DNA of 64,000 bases from Zygnema cylindricum (lineage: Eukaryota; Streptophyta; Zygnematophyceae; Zygnematales; Zygnemataceae), in NCBI GenBank assembly GCA_037447655.1, contig JBBHKE010002338.1, positions 58,501 to 122,500 of the forward strand, written 5' to 3'. Positions 1 through 12,100 of the stretch are shown piece after piece; within the stretch, counting starts at the first letter, position 1, and each line of letters starts with the position of its first letter. Position numbers and translations under genes: made by a program. The notes under the pieces are model-generated. The model saw nothing but the letters and a program-made list of their open reading frames with translations. It ran no database searches and was not told the origin of the DNA.

Positions 1-154
1 AAAAGCGGCAGATTTGACAAGGCAAACCTGGCGAGAAAACTAAGGTAGTTGAAAATTCCATAACTCCAAAAAAATTGTCAATCGCAAAGCTCTACCAAGC
101 ATTTCAAATAGTTTTCTGTAAGATTGGTTGCTCCCCAGTAAAGTTGTAACTTAC

Positions 155-1214
155 CAAATTTTCTGAATACTTGAATCAGAATGGACACGATCTAGTAGCT
201 GTCGATGCAAAATGTCATCAATGTTCAATTCCGTTCGCAAATCAGAAATCAGCCGTTCTTTAGCCTGCAGCGATACATAAAAAATGTAGGATAACAAGCA
301 TTGTGCGTTTCAGAAATTTGAGGTTAACTAACACAGTTGTGCCACTTCTGTTAAAATGAGAAATGGAGCAAATGTCAGCTGCCAGATTATTACAGTGTCC
401 TTCAATTCTTGTCTAAAAAACAAGACACCTTCTCTCGACTTCTCACCAAATCCACTGCATTGAACAACACCGCCCATCGCTATTAGAGTTGGCAAATTAT
501 TAGCGTTGACCTCTTTTAGAATTAGCTACACTATATATTGTTTTGCCACGTGGCTCATTATGTAAGCCACTGACCTGAAACGTGTTATTAATACTAATTT
601 ACGATGTTAGGTCAAAAAAACACGCCACTCGAATTAGAGTGTTAAACTCTAATAGCAATGGGCAGTGTAAGCCACCAAGTTGTATCTTATTGATGGCTTG
701 ATGGAAAGGGGCACTCACCCATGTGATGGCTTCTGATTGGGCGCCAAATGCCCGCAGAACAGCTGAATATGCGTCAGCTTCCAGCTGCTCCAACTGCTCT
801 TGGTATGACTGCCCGGCCTGAGGCTTATAATCGGGTCCTCTGGCAGGTGGAGCATTATGGCTTCTGCCTCTAGCGACCCGTCCTTGACCGGGTGCATCAT
901 CTGGATGAAGAAAGAAGAGATACAGATACAATGTACAAAAACGAGAGGCTGAAAAGAACGGCAAGAAAAATCCTTCAAATAATTGCCTTAACACAGCATC
1001 AGCTTCAATGGTTAACATGCTCTACCTCTAATAATTTCGTGAAACAAAAAATCATGTACCGCCTCCAGGAGAAGAAAATAAACTACTCGAAACAAGCGAT
1101 GGCTAAAGCTGGAATGCGAACAAAAAAAAAAAAAACATCATCAAAACAAACCTTGCAGTAGAAAATGGAAAAGATTCACACGGAGCAAAGGCGCCAAAAC
1201 TTACCGTAGTCCAT
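155..1214 (-). CDS. EML: EMSY-like (EML) protein with ENT domain, 5' part only
   Basis: Partial gene: three exons are seen, 1214..1205, 900..719 and 264..155, and the rest lies beyond the left edge. All joins are GT-AG. The 10-nt first exon (ATG GAC TAC G) splices into the ENT-encoding exon, giving an N-terminus starting MDYDDAPGQ. Residues about 37-100 are an ENT domain: the first half reads LEADAYSAVLRAF and the second, on the third exon, carries LISDLRTELNIDD and HRQLLDRV. In plant EMSY-LIKE proteins ENT is followed by an Agenet/Tudor-like region, and they act as nuclear chromatin readers; here the Agenet part would be off-window. The start is supported by phase and by the MDY opening that I recall from plant EML proteins. 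The intron between 719 and 264 contains a MITE. The gene is divergent from the HAKAI-like gene. Confidence 0.85.
468..667. mobile_element. Short TA-flanked MITE in EML intron
   Basis: A ~200-bp element bounded by imperfect terminal inverted repeats: left CACCGCCCATCGCTATTAGA, right the reverse complement with two or three changes (CTCTAATAGCAATGGGCAGTG). TA follows the right end. It belongs to the same TIR superfamily as the elements at 44341, 43599 and 52635. TA flanks suggest a Stowaway-like (Tc1/mariner) origin. No coding capacity. Confidence 0.7.
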
Positions 1215-2029
1215 CACTGCTTTAGAAGAGCTTATATTGCTTGTGTAGCTTGCAGTCGTAAGCCAGATTATTCCGTTTCTTTTTCAAGTAAAAAATGACC
1301 TATGTCTAAGTCCAAATTCCTTCGTTCATGACGACGTTTTTTTCTTTTTTGATACGACCATTCTTTTAATAATCATCACGCCATAACAGAAGCCTTTCAA
1401 CCACTGCAGTGCTTTTCTTTCTTCCCCAACATTCAGCCAAGCCTGGTAAGGGAGTAACCCTAATCCAAGATGGCAAGAGAACACGAGAAATCGTACGGAC
1501 GTCAATGTAGAGATCCACTTTTTAAAAGTGCAAACACTTCGCAGGCAGTTTGCAGGAAATTTACCGTGCGAAAAATTCCCCTATACTGCAGCAGACATTT
1601 GGTGCTATTACCGTGACAGGGAAATTATACGTGCGTTGGATTCTTACAGAAATCTGTACGGTTTTTTTAGAATTGTAAATTTTCTGTACGAGGTCCGTGG
1701 TTTCTAGCCAATACAGTACAGTACTGTACTTTACTGTACTGTACCGTCAGTAATAGAGTGCAAATTTTCCCTATTAGGAGGCCGTATAAAATGTCTACCA
1801 TTGGACATCGTCAAATTCTGACATTCCGACTTGTGGGTAGGCCATATGAAAGTTTCGCACGTTTCGAACGTACGAAATTCCAAAGCGACGATTGACTCGT
1901 TTATACCCTCTCAGCCATGGCCGACGAGGACCAACGCACGTCATCGCAATAGACTTGTGTTCTTGTTAAATGTTTTACCCCTGGTCTTCTCTTTTTTTTG
2001 TGTAATGTGTTTGATTCGTGCAGACTATA
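1215..2029. promoter_or_regulatory. Bidirectional intergenic region between EML and HAKAI
   Basis: About 0.8 kb separates the EML ATG (-) from the HAKAI ATG (+), so both promoters and 5' UTRs must lie here. It contains a GTAC/CAGTAC palindromic cluster at about 1711-1746. A clear splice acceptor (TTGATTCGTGCAG) ends at 2023, immediately before the HAKAI start, which suggests a 5'-UTR intron for HAKAI. I could not identify a TATA box with confidence on either side. Confidence 0.4.
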
Positions 2030-2041
2030 ATGCCTGAGAGG

Positions 2042-3744
2042 ATGTTGACTATTCGACTTATCAAACATTCTGATCCTGTTTCTAATGGCAGTTCGAAGCC
2101 ATCCCATCAAAGATTAAAACAAATTTCCCTTTCTAGGCACAGCGTAAACAGTTACAATCACGCGGAAGTTGCTGAAACTTCTTTAGATAAAGACAAGACG
2201 TCGCGGATTAAGGGAAGCACTAGTGGAGGAGATTCTCACCAGGCTCCGGAGTCGCAGAAATTGTCGCAAAGCACCAGTACCAAGATTGAAGTGTCTGGTG
2301 TAGACATCGCCGGCTATAAAGTTGTTCGGAGAACTGGAGAGAAGGTCCATTTTTGTGTTATATGCAATTTCCCGATTGCCGTTTATGGCAAACTAGTATG
2401 TGTTTCTCTATTCCTTGCTGGCTTATGGGAAATTGATGCTCTTAAAACGTTTTAAGTAGAAGCGATATCTTTAGTTGCGGTGTACGCATTATTGGCTTTA
2501 GTACAAGTAAACGTTGGTCATGTTTGACATCTTGGGCTAAGGAAATCTTGCTGTTATTGTGGCAGGAACCATGTTTTCACGCTTTCTGCCTCACCTGTGC
2601 CAAAGCTGAAAAGAAATGCTTTCTGTAAGGTTTTCTTCTTTCTTCCTGGGTACCATTAAGACTGTGCTTGGATTTGTGTAGGAAATGCAAGGCTGAATTT
2701 TTTGATTCGGCTAACTGAAACCTGTCAAACATCTTCTCACCAATAATGCTGAGTTTTAGTTCTGGAAGCCAATCTTGCTGTTAAGGTGTATTATTTATGG
2801 GAGTCTAATTTACCTCTGATCCTACAGTGGGTTATTTATGTGTGGGGTTGTCACCAGTTTTTATTTGAACTGAAACCCTGTTGATAATTGAACTATTGGT
2901 GGGTTCAAAATATGTGTATTTTTTCTCTAATAACTTCTGCCTGTCTATTGTCAGTTGTGGAGCAGAAGTTTTGCGGATATCGATTGTAAATAGGCTCGAA
3001 GGCCTTTCCATCTGTGGAGCTCCCGGCTGTCTCCAATGCTTTTCTGACAGACCTGAACTTATCCGGCACGTAAGAAATACGCACCAAGATCTCGCTCAAG
3101 GCACTTTGCACAAAGTTAAAGCCGAAGCTGCTGTTCTTATGAAGGGTATCCTTGCGACTTCGACCTCGAAGAGACCAAGAACCGCAGAGCCTGCGGCTAA
3201 GACGCGAGGGGAGCCTTCTCTCTCCGTTTCTAAGGCTGTAGTTCCGTCTACTCTTTCTGATCCTGTTGGAGGACTAACTCCTGCTGCTAGCGTTTCTCAG
3301 CCAAATGGCCTCCATTCCTCACAACAGGGCCCGGGCCATGAGCACGCGGGAGAACGGGGTCAACAACCTAAAAATTCGCTTCAGCATCATTTAATGTTTC
3401 CAGAACCACGGCCACATATGCAAGGGCCTCCGGATTTCCACCCGGGTCATATGGGGCATGTGGGAATGCCTGGCGCAGGAGGGCCAGGGATGGGGCCCCG
3501 GGAAATGATGGGCCCGATGGATGGTCCCGGCCCAGGACGGCCCCCATGGATTGGACCTATGGGTCCTCATCCATATGTAGACCATAGACCGCCATATGAT
3601 GCACCCTTTGGAAATCAGCACGGGCCTCGCGGCAACTTTAGACCGGGGGTTCTCGACGATTTTGGCTATGGCTGGGGGATGGGGAATCAGAACTTTGGTC
3701 CAGCTCCAGCATTTGGTGGAGGCTGGAGGCCAACACTACAATAA
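2042..3744 (+). CDS. HAKAI: HAKAI-like E3 ubiquitin ligase (RING plus C2H2 HYB domain)
   Basis: Three exons, 2042..2395, 2566..2624 and 2955..3744, give 400 aa with all GT-AG joins in phase. The RING finger is split by both introns and has perfect C3HC4 spacing: C105, C108, C121, H123, C126, C129, C136, C139. It is followed at once by a C2H2 unit (C158, C163, H176, H181), the HAKAI/CBLL1 HYB arrangement that binds phosphotyrosine in animals. The C-terminal ~150 residues are low complexity, rich in Pro, Gly and Met, as in plant HAKAI. In plants HAKAI associates with the m6A writer complex (MTA, MTB, FIP37, VIR). I chose the ATG at 2042 because plant homologues open with MLxIRL and this one reads MLTIRL; an in-frame ATG at 2030 adds MPER. 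An AATAAA hexamer overlaps the stop codon. Confidence 0.93.
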
Positions 3745-5157
3745 ACAAAGCTGAAGTTGGAATGTTTGCGAGTGGGTGAATCTTTGAAGTTCTGGATTTA
3801 TGCATGGGATCTTTTTTGCTGGCTTGTCATTGAGGTGTTTTTCTTTCTACCGTGTTGAGGAATTGGTATATTGGTGTTTGACTCGAGGTGGTACTTGAGA
3901 TTTTTTTTGTATAGAGAAGAGACATAGCTTACATGAATTATAGTGCAGAATGCGGTCCCCTTTGCAGTGTTTGGGAATCTGAACTCTTAGGACATCAGAT
4001 GTTTGACTAAATTTTTTGTCCTTATCGCTCGATATTAACCACAACCTAGAGCGACCACTTAAACTGTGTATTTTTTTTTCGATTTTTTTTTTTTTTTTTT
4101 TTTTAAATGGAGTGTGCATTGTAAGTCTTTTCAAAGTTACTTGCTGTACCACGCAATTTCACATAGCCCAATTGAATTAAAAAGCCATCAGAAAACGAAC
4201 GATGGTTTAGCAAGTTCACTCTGGCCATTTTATGTTTTTAGGTCAAATGAACATATAGATAAACCTAAGTGTGGGAAAGGACTTGATTTGTTATATTGGA
4301 ATTTATCTTTTACTTTTTGTCTTTAAGGTGAATGTCACTATGTCACGCAACAAAAGGCCAAAAGTCGAAATCGTATTTCGCACAAATGCGACGATAGCTT
4401 ACACAATTAGCTTAACGCTTAAACTGAGACAAACCTCGATACAATAGAATCGTGCGTGATATATTGTCTTCATATTTACGCGTTGATGTCCAATTCGTAC
4501 GGATTTCAACTTTTTTACGAAAACTACGTAGAATTCGTCTTTTTCATATTTTTCGTAAAATTCGTGTAAAATTCGCTGTACGGCCATGTACAAAAATGTA
4601 CGGAAAGCGCAATCTTATAAAATCCCTAAAAATCTTAAAAAGTACGGAAATTTAACAGAAATGTACGAAATTGTATGAAAGTGGACCCTAAAAAACCCAA
4701 AAGTACGAAATATCTACGGCAGCCGTACTGAAATATAAAGAAACGTACGGCAATGTACCTTGGAAACCCTACAAATCACCTAAATAACCCTAAAATGTAC
4801 GAACATAGACGGACACTGTACGTAATTGTAAAAATAATGTACGGGTACAAAGTAAGGTACGCATTCTATTAACTTTTCAAAAGCGTTTGATGCGTACCGT
4901 ACGTAGTATTCGTTAGTTTATACCGTGCGTAATATGCGCACGGGACATCTATGGATTTACGCAACCCCGGCATTGCGCAAACTACGTCGTCATATCCACA
5001 GCTCTGCGCTTCTGAGATTGCAAATCGACGGTTCCAAATAGATAGGCTTTTTGACGCCTTGCTGTTCTCCATAAGCAGTTACGCTCAAGAGTTCAGAGCC
5101 GCTGCGTAATTTTCTGTTTTTCGTGTGCCCTTTGGCTCATGGTTTTCTCGTCGCCAC
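3745..5157. other. Intergenic: HAKAI 3' UTR, poly-T tract and GTACG-rich repeat
   Basis: The first few hundred bases are probably HAKAI 3' UTR. A T-rich tract runs at about 4071-4105. About 4440-4870 is a dispersed repeat saturated with GTACG/CGTAC words and TTTTTTACGAAAA-like strings; closely similar text recurs at 37740-37880. The final ~250 bp would hold the promoter of the next gene. No convincing ORF. Confidence 0.5.
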
Positions 5158-7592
5158 ATGGAGTTGCCTCCCGCCCCCTGGGAGGGCGGTGGCCCTTCCG
5201 CTCTTGTAGCCGCTCTGACGTCGCAGCGCAGCTCGCGAGAACTTGCCGCGCGGTTGCGTTTGGCGCTGCGTGACGCGTCAGCACAATTGCCCCACTTGCG
5301 AATGCGTTCCCTGCGCCAGCTGGCAACACTGCTGGAGACGGTGGCGACCTCAGAAGATCTCGGCGCTCTATTTTGCGACAGCCAATTGTATCCCGACTTG
5401 CAAGGTGCGTACAGAAAATAAAATGTTCCATAAGTTGGAATTCGTATGTCTTTCCTCTCTGTGGAAGTAAATGCTTCATGCTGTTGAATGTAACCTTCAT
5501 ATTCCCTACATTCTGCATCTTAGGTTACTCACCTGGAATGACAATATGAGTGTTAAGCAGATGTTGCCACACTGAGGCTGGTGGTTGCCTCACTCTTATT
5601 TGACATGGCACAAATGTAGATAAAAACATGTCTAAAATGTTAGGGTAGCCCCTCAAACATTATGGAGCAAGAAAAGTATACTAGAGAAAGCGAAACCGCT
5701 TCCAGTTATAAGATCATATATTATATTTTTTACTTTATTTTGTTACTAGACTAAAGTAATAGCTCCTAAAGCGGAGGTTTTTGGCATTATATGTTTTGTT
5801 TTTGTGAACCTTGCCAACAATTTCGTACGGTTTGATCCTCAGGGGGGTTCGCCGTGTGTGACGTATTCACCCTATTGTATCAATGTAATAATGCACTCCC
5901 ATCATCCTTCATCGATCATGCATCATGCATCATCCATCATGCATCATCCAGCATCCAGCATCCATCATTCATCATCCATTGCGTCCACATCTCTCTCTGA
6001 CATCGTAGTGTCAATGTCGTGTCTTCATCACAGTTGTGCCTGTGCTGTTGGAGCATTCGCTTCCTCCATTGGAGAAGAGAACTACAGCTGGCAATGATGC
6101 GGCCGTGATGTGGCGAGTCAGCCAGGAGGTAGAGGCGCTAGCGGCTCTGCGGGTCCTGGAGGGCTGCTGCTTGTTGGACGCCTCTAGCCGAAGTCTGGCG
6201 GCACGTCATGGGGCGGCCAAAGTAGGACTTTCCTGACTCAGTCTTGCTCATGAAGGAAACTCTTTGAATGTTGGAACAACTCTGGTTCCTCTCGCAATGC
6301 ATTGTATTAGTGTTGTTGATACTAGTCTAATATGACCCTAATTTCAGTTTTAACTTCCATTGATGATGCTGATGTAGTGGCCAAGATTGACGGATAAAAC
6401 TAATGACGGCAAAGGGAACATCTCAGCTTTGGGGTTTAGAATGTGTCAGTTTTTATCATTGGACAAACATGCACTGCGAATCTTTCCATCCGAACACGTG
6501 TTTATGGAATTGAACCTCATTAAAATTGAATGGAAGTGACATTTTAAAGTCGCCAATATGATGGAATGCGGAGAAGCACGAGAAGGTGACATAGGGTTCT
6601 TCAGCTGTTCTTGGTTTCTTTGTTTAGTTAGTTCAGAATCTTGGTAGGGCGGTTTACTTCTCTCCTATTCTGTCAAAGGACCGGAGAGATAAAGAAAATC
6701 ACACCTACACCTGTGCCTCTTGCAGGAGCTTTTGGACCGTTTGGAAACCAGTAATAGTACCGATGTGGTAAAAGCAGCCAGTCTGGATGCTTTGCTGGCA
6801 GTACTGTTCGCCTGCCCTGCCTCACAGCAGGTATTGGTTGTCCCTTTCACATCTTCAATACCATAGTAGGCTCATTCTCCTGTAATTAAACCAATACATT
6901 GAGATTAATAACTTGACAGATGTTTAGTCAAAAGAGCTGAATTTAAAAACTGAATTTGCAAGGGGATCGTGGGTGACAGGCATTTAAAGAAATGGGTGGT
7001 GTTGGGCGAGTTTCTCGTGTGCTAAAGAACCGCCTGACGGAAACGAGTATCAGGTATTGCTCAACCTTGTACATGAATTGACATCCTTCTTGACTTCTCT
7101 AGACGGGTAAGTTGTGAAGGCAAAGGTGCATGTCATGCTGGCAGAGAGGAAACCTCTTGAAACCTCTTTGTAAAGATCTTAAAATTCTTACAAGTTTTGC
7201 CAGTCATTTTTTAAATTATTCGATTGGCCTTTGTAGCCATGTGCTTTGACTGTATGTCCGTTCAAGTATTTTTAATGTTATGTGTTTTTGAAATAAGGAA
7301 TGTCTAAACAGTGATGGGTTTCTTAAAAAAGTCAAAAACAAACTGATGTTTGTCTTTTTGCAGACGCAAGTGTGCAGAATTTCTGCAGCTCCTATTGGAG
7401 CCAGCTGGCGTCTTCACAGCGCTGGAGGGCAGTGACGGGCGGCAGAGACGCGAGGAGGCACTTTTAGAAGCTTCCACCTGTCTTGGAGCGCCAGCTGGCG
7501 CTCTCCTAGGAAGTGGTGCCTCTGGAGGAGCCATCTTAACTTCCTCTCAGCTGCAGGCACGTGTCCATCTTCTTTTGGACTCTCTCCAGTGA
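5158..7592 (+). CDS. CDC14 / SIN-component domain protein (Sid1-partner type, not the phosphatase)
   Basis: Five exons rebuilt by splice sites and phase: 5158..5404, 6034..6221, 6726..6830, 6980..7053 and 7364..7592, giving 280 aa. The order of motifs matches the Cdc14 septation-initiation-network family as I remember it: LRVLEGCCLLDASSRSL (exon 2), KAASLDALLAVLFACP (exon 3), a short AFKEMGGVGRVSRVLKN segment (exon 4) and RRKCAEFLQLLLEP (exon 5). It is a helical, armadillo-like fold. In fission yeast this protein binds the Sid1 kinase; it is unrelated to the Cdc14 phosphatase. Plant members exist but are poorly characterised, so the cell role here is inference. The first ATG in frame is 5158. 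Intron 1 carries a CATC/ATGC microsatellite. The gene converges with the RCC1 gene. Confidence 0.72.
5895..5985. repeat. CATCATC/ATGCATC microsatellite
   Basis: Degenerate tandem CATC, ATCATGC and CAGC units run through about 90 bp of intron 1 of the CDC14-like gene. An ORF that crosses it is spurious. Confidence 0.7.
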
Positions 7593-9130
7593 GGTTTACT
7601 GTAAGGTGACTTTCAGTTAATCAAACCACTTGACAGCAGTTAGACAAGCCTGGTTTTAGTAAGAGAATGTATTTGCTAACTTGCAGTGACTGTGCACTAA
7701 TATGTTCTAAAACTACAAGTTAGGCAAATTTTTAATTTGATCTGACTAATTGGACATGTGTAAGACTAGCCAAACAAAGTTGTACAGTAGGTGTTCCCCA
7801 GTTAATAATCAATTGTGGAGTAAAGTTAGCCATTCTTTATTTCGATTTGTAAACTCTAGTTCCACACTGTTCCATTTTTATACGCTCATTATTTTAGCTA
7901 TGCAATTGTTTCGACCATTTCGTTTTGGGTAACATAATAAATGACTGAAAACTTTTCTCTTTGGATTTTTTTTACACTATTGTGTCTGTGTGCCTTCTAT
8001 AATGCTGTCCTGGGTCTAGTTTCAAGTCAATGTTTTTACATGACCATTGGAAGTTGAAGAACAAGAGTTCTGGTATAGACCGCGACTCTTAACTGGTATG
8101 AATTTGTTCATGTTCAACTTAAAAGTCATCTTTTTTGAAATAATGAACTTCCATTAAAAAAGTGCGATGTGAGCACCTAGAAACAAAAGAAAGGAAAAGC
8201 CAAACGTGACTGAACAAAGTGTAAACTAAAATGCAAGAATGCGAAAGTAACTAACACAAAAAAGGCAAACAAACAAAATGCGAGTAAAAGAACAACGAGT
8301 AGGTACAAAAAATTACACAGGGCTTAACAGTGAATGCCATTTGCACACTTTGAATTCAACAGCCAGAAGGTATCACGTCATAGTGTCATTTGAACAGATT
8401 GGATTATGATCTAAAATTATGTTGTTGAGTATCATCGACCATGACGTTAGCTTATTTTTAGCCTTGTCCACTCGCACAACAAACTATTTGAAGGTACAGA
8501 GGGTTAAATTGGTTTAACTAAATGAAAGCTCTAGTTGGGGTACTAAAAAAGTTTAAAACACAATTTCAATTTCGCTTAACAACCTTAAAATATTCCAATG
8601 GCATTGACAAAGATATAATCCTTACAACAAGTGTACTTAAACATCTTCATTTCTAAAGAGTTCATATATACAATAATGGAAATGTATAGAACAAGCAAAA
8701 TTGGCTTTTGAACTGCAGTTGGTAGTATACTGCCGCATAAGAATACCTGTCGTTTTGAACCAAAAAAAAAAGGCAGGACCAAATTACTTCATACTGCGAC
8801 ATCATGAATTGCAGGGTTCTTCCTGTCTTCAGCTTTCTTCAATCTAACACAAAACCTCCAAAAAAACACTCTTTTACCGTAATCCCCAATGAAAAAGAGA
8901 GATTATACGTTGTATTAATAAAACTGTACAAGCCAATCAAACGAACCACATGCTTGACGAACTCCACTTGAAATTCTTTGTCTTCATTGGTTCACCAAAA
9001 CATTTTAATTTAGTATCGAAATTTTTTAGCAACCACCTCCAAAAAACTGCTGATTTTTACTACAACCCAAAAAACCGCCTAAATTTTCCGCCTCCGACTT
9101 CAAAATTTCATTACTTACAGTTTTTCCTCC
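7593..9130. other. Convergent intergenic region, no gene seen
   Basis: Lies between the stop of the CDC14-like gene (+) and the stop of the RCC1 gene (-), so it must hold both 3' UTRs and poly-A sites. AT-rich, with several AATAAA-like strings. No supported coding segment. Confidence 0.5.
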
Positions 9131-12100
9131 TCATTTTTCACATTGCGGTTCGTTTCTCTCGTTCTCAAGCCAAGTCAGTGTATGCCACCATCCACATGCA
9201 ACATCCTTCACACCAATTAGTGTGGATTCCGTGGGGATTTCAACGTCCTCGAAATGACCCAAGCCGAGCTGGCATCGAAACCACAAAAATGAAAAGAAAA
9301 GAAGAGAGACGACAGTAATGAAAAAAGGCAATCATAGGCTTTTTCCATAAGGTTCAAGTAGAGCCTCGTCTTCTCAAACATCTATCCACACTATTCACGC
9401 TACAAAACTTCATAATGTAACCAAAAACAAAGCTTAGGAATAAAGATAAATGATAGCCGTAAAGCATAAAAAAAAAAAACGGGGGAAATAAATAAATGAT
9501 GTACAATAAAAGTGGTGGCTAAAGGGGTGGTAATGACATTAAAGATGAGAGTAAAGACAGCCGATTGGACTTAGAAAAAAAAATCCAAAGTGGTAACGTT
9601 TCACAGAAAGGGTAAAAAAGGTTACTCAAAACTGATCTATACAAAAAAGTGGCACATGAAGACGAAAAAAAGCGCTTACCTGACCAAATTTGTTCCATCC
9701 CCAGGAGAACATGTGGCCCTTGTCTGACAACAAAAGGACAAAAAAATGGAAAACGATGTTACAAAGAGAGGCGAGACAGACGACAGCGGGGAAGAAGAGA
9801 GGAACGAGGGGGGAGGAACAGGCAAGAGTGGGAAGAGCAGGGAAGAGGAGAAAGAAGAAGATTTGGAGGTAGCACCATGAAGTACCCACCTGTTTTTGTA
9901 ATTTGTAACACCATATGTTCAATTTTCAGTACTGCACCTAACGTAATCGACAGTGCTAAATCTGTACTTAAGTAATATACTCCAACATTGTAAACAGCTA
10001 TACTGTACCGTAGCGTACTTAAATCCTCAGAGACATTGTAAACTTTGACGCAAAATCTTTCATTGTACAAGTTATTGATTATATATCGCAATAATATCGA
10101 TTATCGAGGTATCTCAAAAAGCTACATCCCTCGATACACAATTCTGGGTGTGGAGCATCCTCTTTTCTCATCCATATTATCTAGTCCCCACAGTCGCTGT
10201 GGATGTTTTTTGGTTCTTCAGGAATAATACCGTTTTACTTAGTCAATAATCGTTGTATTACTTAGTCTGTCCACAATATTAACAGCAATAAATTTCAGCC
10301 ACGGTCAAAGGTGCACGGTGAAGTAGTTCAGATATCACACTGTACTAAGATCCAAAAAAGGTGCTATTATTTCAAAGCAAAATTCGCATCTGTTCAAAGA
10401 CACCCTTTTTTCCTTGGCCTTTTTAAGCGCCAGATTTTGCTATGGTTGTGTCCAAAATTTTGACATTTTCGTTTTTTAGAGCCTTAAACATTGAGATAGA
10501 AAAAACAAGCAAACAAAATGACTGAACATTCAAGAATCACATAATTGAAAGAAAACAACCAATTTGTCTGTCTTTTTCTGCCTGAAAACGACAAATGTGA
10601 GTGACTAATTTTACACAAACTGATCTTATGGACACATACAGACGAAACTCCTTTTGAAATTGGAAATGTTTACGTGACAATTGAAGCCAATTTCCGTTGA
10701 ACCTGTATATCAGAAGAGATTACCATTTTTACCTCCAACCAATTTTTTTGAGTTTGGGCAACTGACCGGAAATAGCGACGGTATGCCTCGAGCCGCATGC
10801 GACTTTAACTATCATTTCTGTTAAGGGCAGATTTTCAACAAGTTTTGGTAATACCTGCCCGTGTAAAAAGAAAAAAAAAAGTTAATAAAAAGATTTTAAG
10901 AAAAGGAAACAGGGACAAAGAGCACAGAGGTGTTAAGAATGAGAGAAGAAAAGTCAAGGGGAGAAAAGGAAACATCTTTACAAGCAATGTATATCGAGGG
11001 CATCTTCTCAATATCCAATACAGAGGTTTTATCCACCGTTCGATTATGCAATATTATTACCTGTTTTTGTCTCGAGCGTGATATTAGATACAGTTCCCCT
11101 AAACAAATTAAAGAAAACGCGTCTACAAAGAATCTGAACAGTTCTATTTATTATGACCAGTTCAGATACTGTGATGTCATCAAGTTTAGGTGATGGGCGG
11201 CCTGCTGCAAATAGTTTTTTAAGTCCTCAGAGTTCAGGTACAGTATTTACAGTAACAAATATTGACCAACCCTATCTTAAAACTACACCGTGATCGTTTT
11301 AAGAGTTAAACATTTTTCGGGCAGTCAAAAGCACTTCACTCTGGGATGGACCGTTGGATTTTATTTCTGAGGCAAGCAATCAAAAGGTAACAGCATTACC
11401 ACTCGCTCATGACGTCACGATTGAAAATCGGAAAAATATGTGGCGAGAAAAAGTAGTTTGACTGCCCGAAAAATGTTTGGCTCTAAAAACGATGGGCAAT
11501 GTACTGTATCTCAGCATGATTGACATAATTTGTATCATGTATTGTTGTACCAAACAATTATCACGCTTGATCTTACATCGCGGTAAGAAATCCTGCTTAC
11601 CTCGATACCATACAGCGATTGTACTTTATTATGTTTTTTTCTAAAAAGTTGATACGATATCAACAATGTTTTTTATGTTTTACAAAAGGGCAGAAGAAAA
11701 ATGACAGGAATTGTAAGAATCCAACATAGAGTCTTTATGAACTGACTAAACAAAAGTAAATTCTTTACTTTTCCTTTGCTTCTGAAACTTGTGCCAGGCA
11801 CATTGGTGCACATGAAGGAGCAACATTGTTACGAGAGGGAGAGGGAAAGTCCTTGGAACCTAAGGGGGAGAGGGATAGATGAAAAGAAGGCATGGAAGGT
11901 GGAGAAGCAAAGCGGAGAAAATGAGATAGGGGGAGAAGGAGAGGACATACGGATAAGAGCCAGTTTGGGAAAAAAAGAGGGAGGAGACAGGGTGAGCAGG
12001 GAAGAGCGAGACGGAGCGAGATGGGAGAGAGAGACAGACAAATACACAAACACACCCAAACAGAGGGAGAGAGTGCGAAGGTGCATGCGCGTACGTGAGA

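Noticed and set aside
599-1018. 139-codon frame on the minus strand as one gene
   Set aside because: Only 719-900 is coding; both ends are splice sites of the EML gene and the rest is intron.
4066-4326. Frame with poly-Phe near the T tract
   Set aside because: Translation of a poly-T run in the HAKAI downstream region; no homology.
11765-11835. Segment reading CAPMCLAQVSEAKEK as a possible RCC1 exon
   Set aside because: No usable donor, and the exon at 10767-10854 already joins exon 6 in phase with the expected motif.
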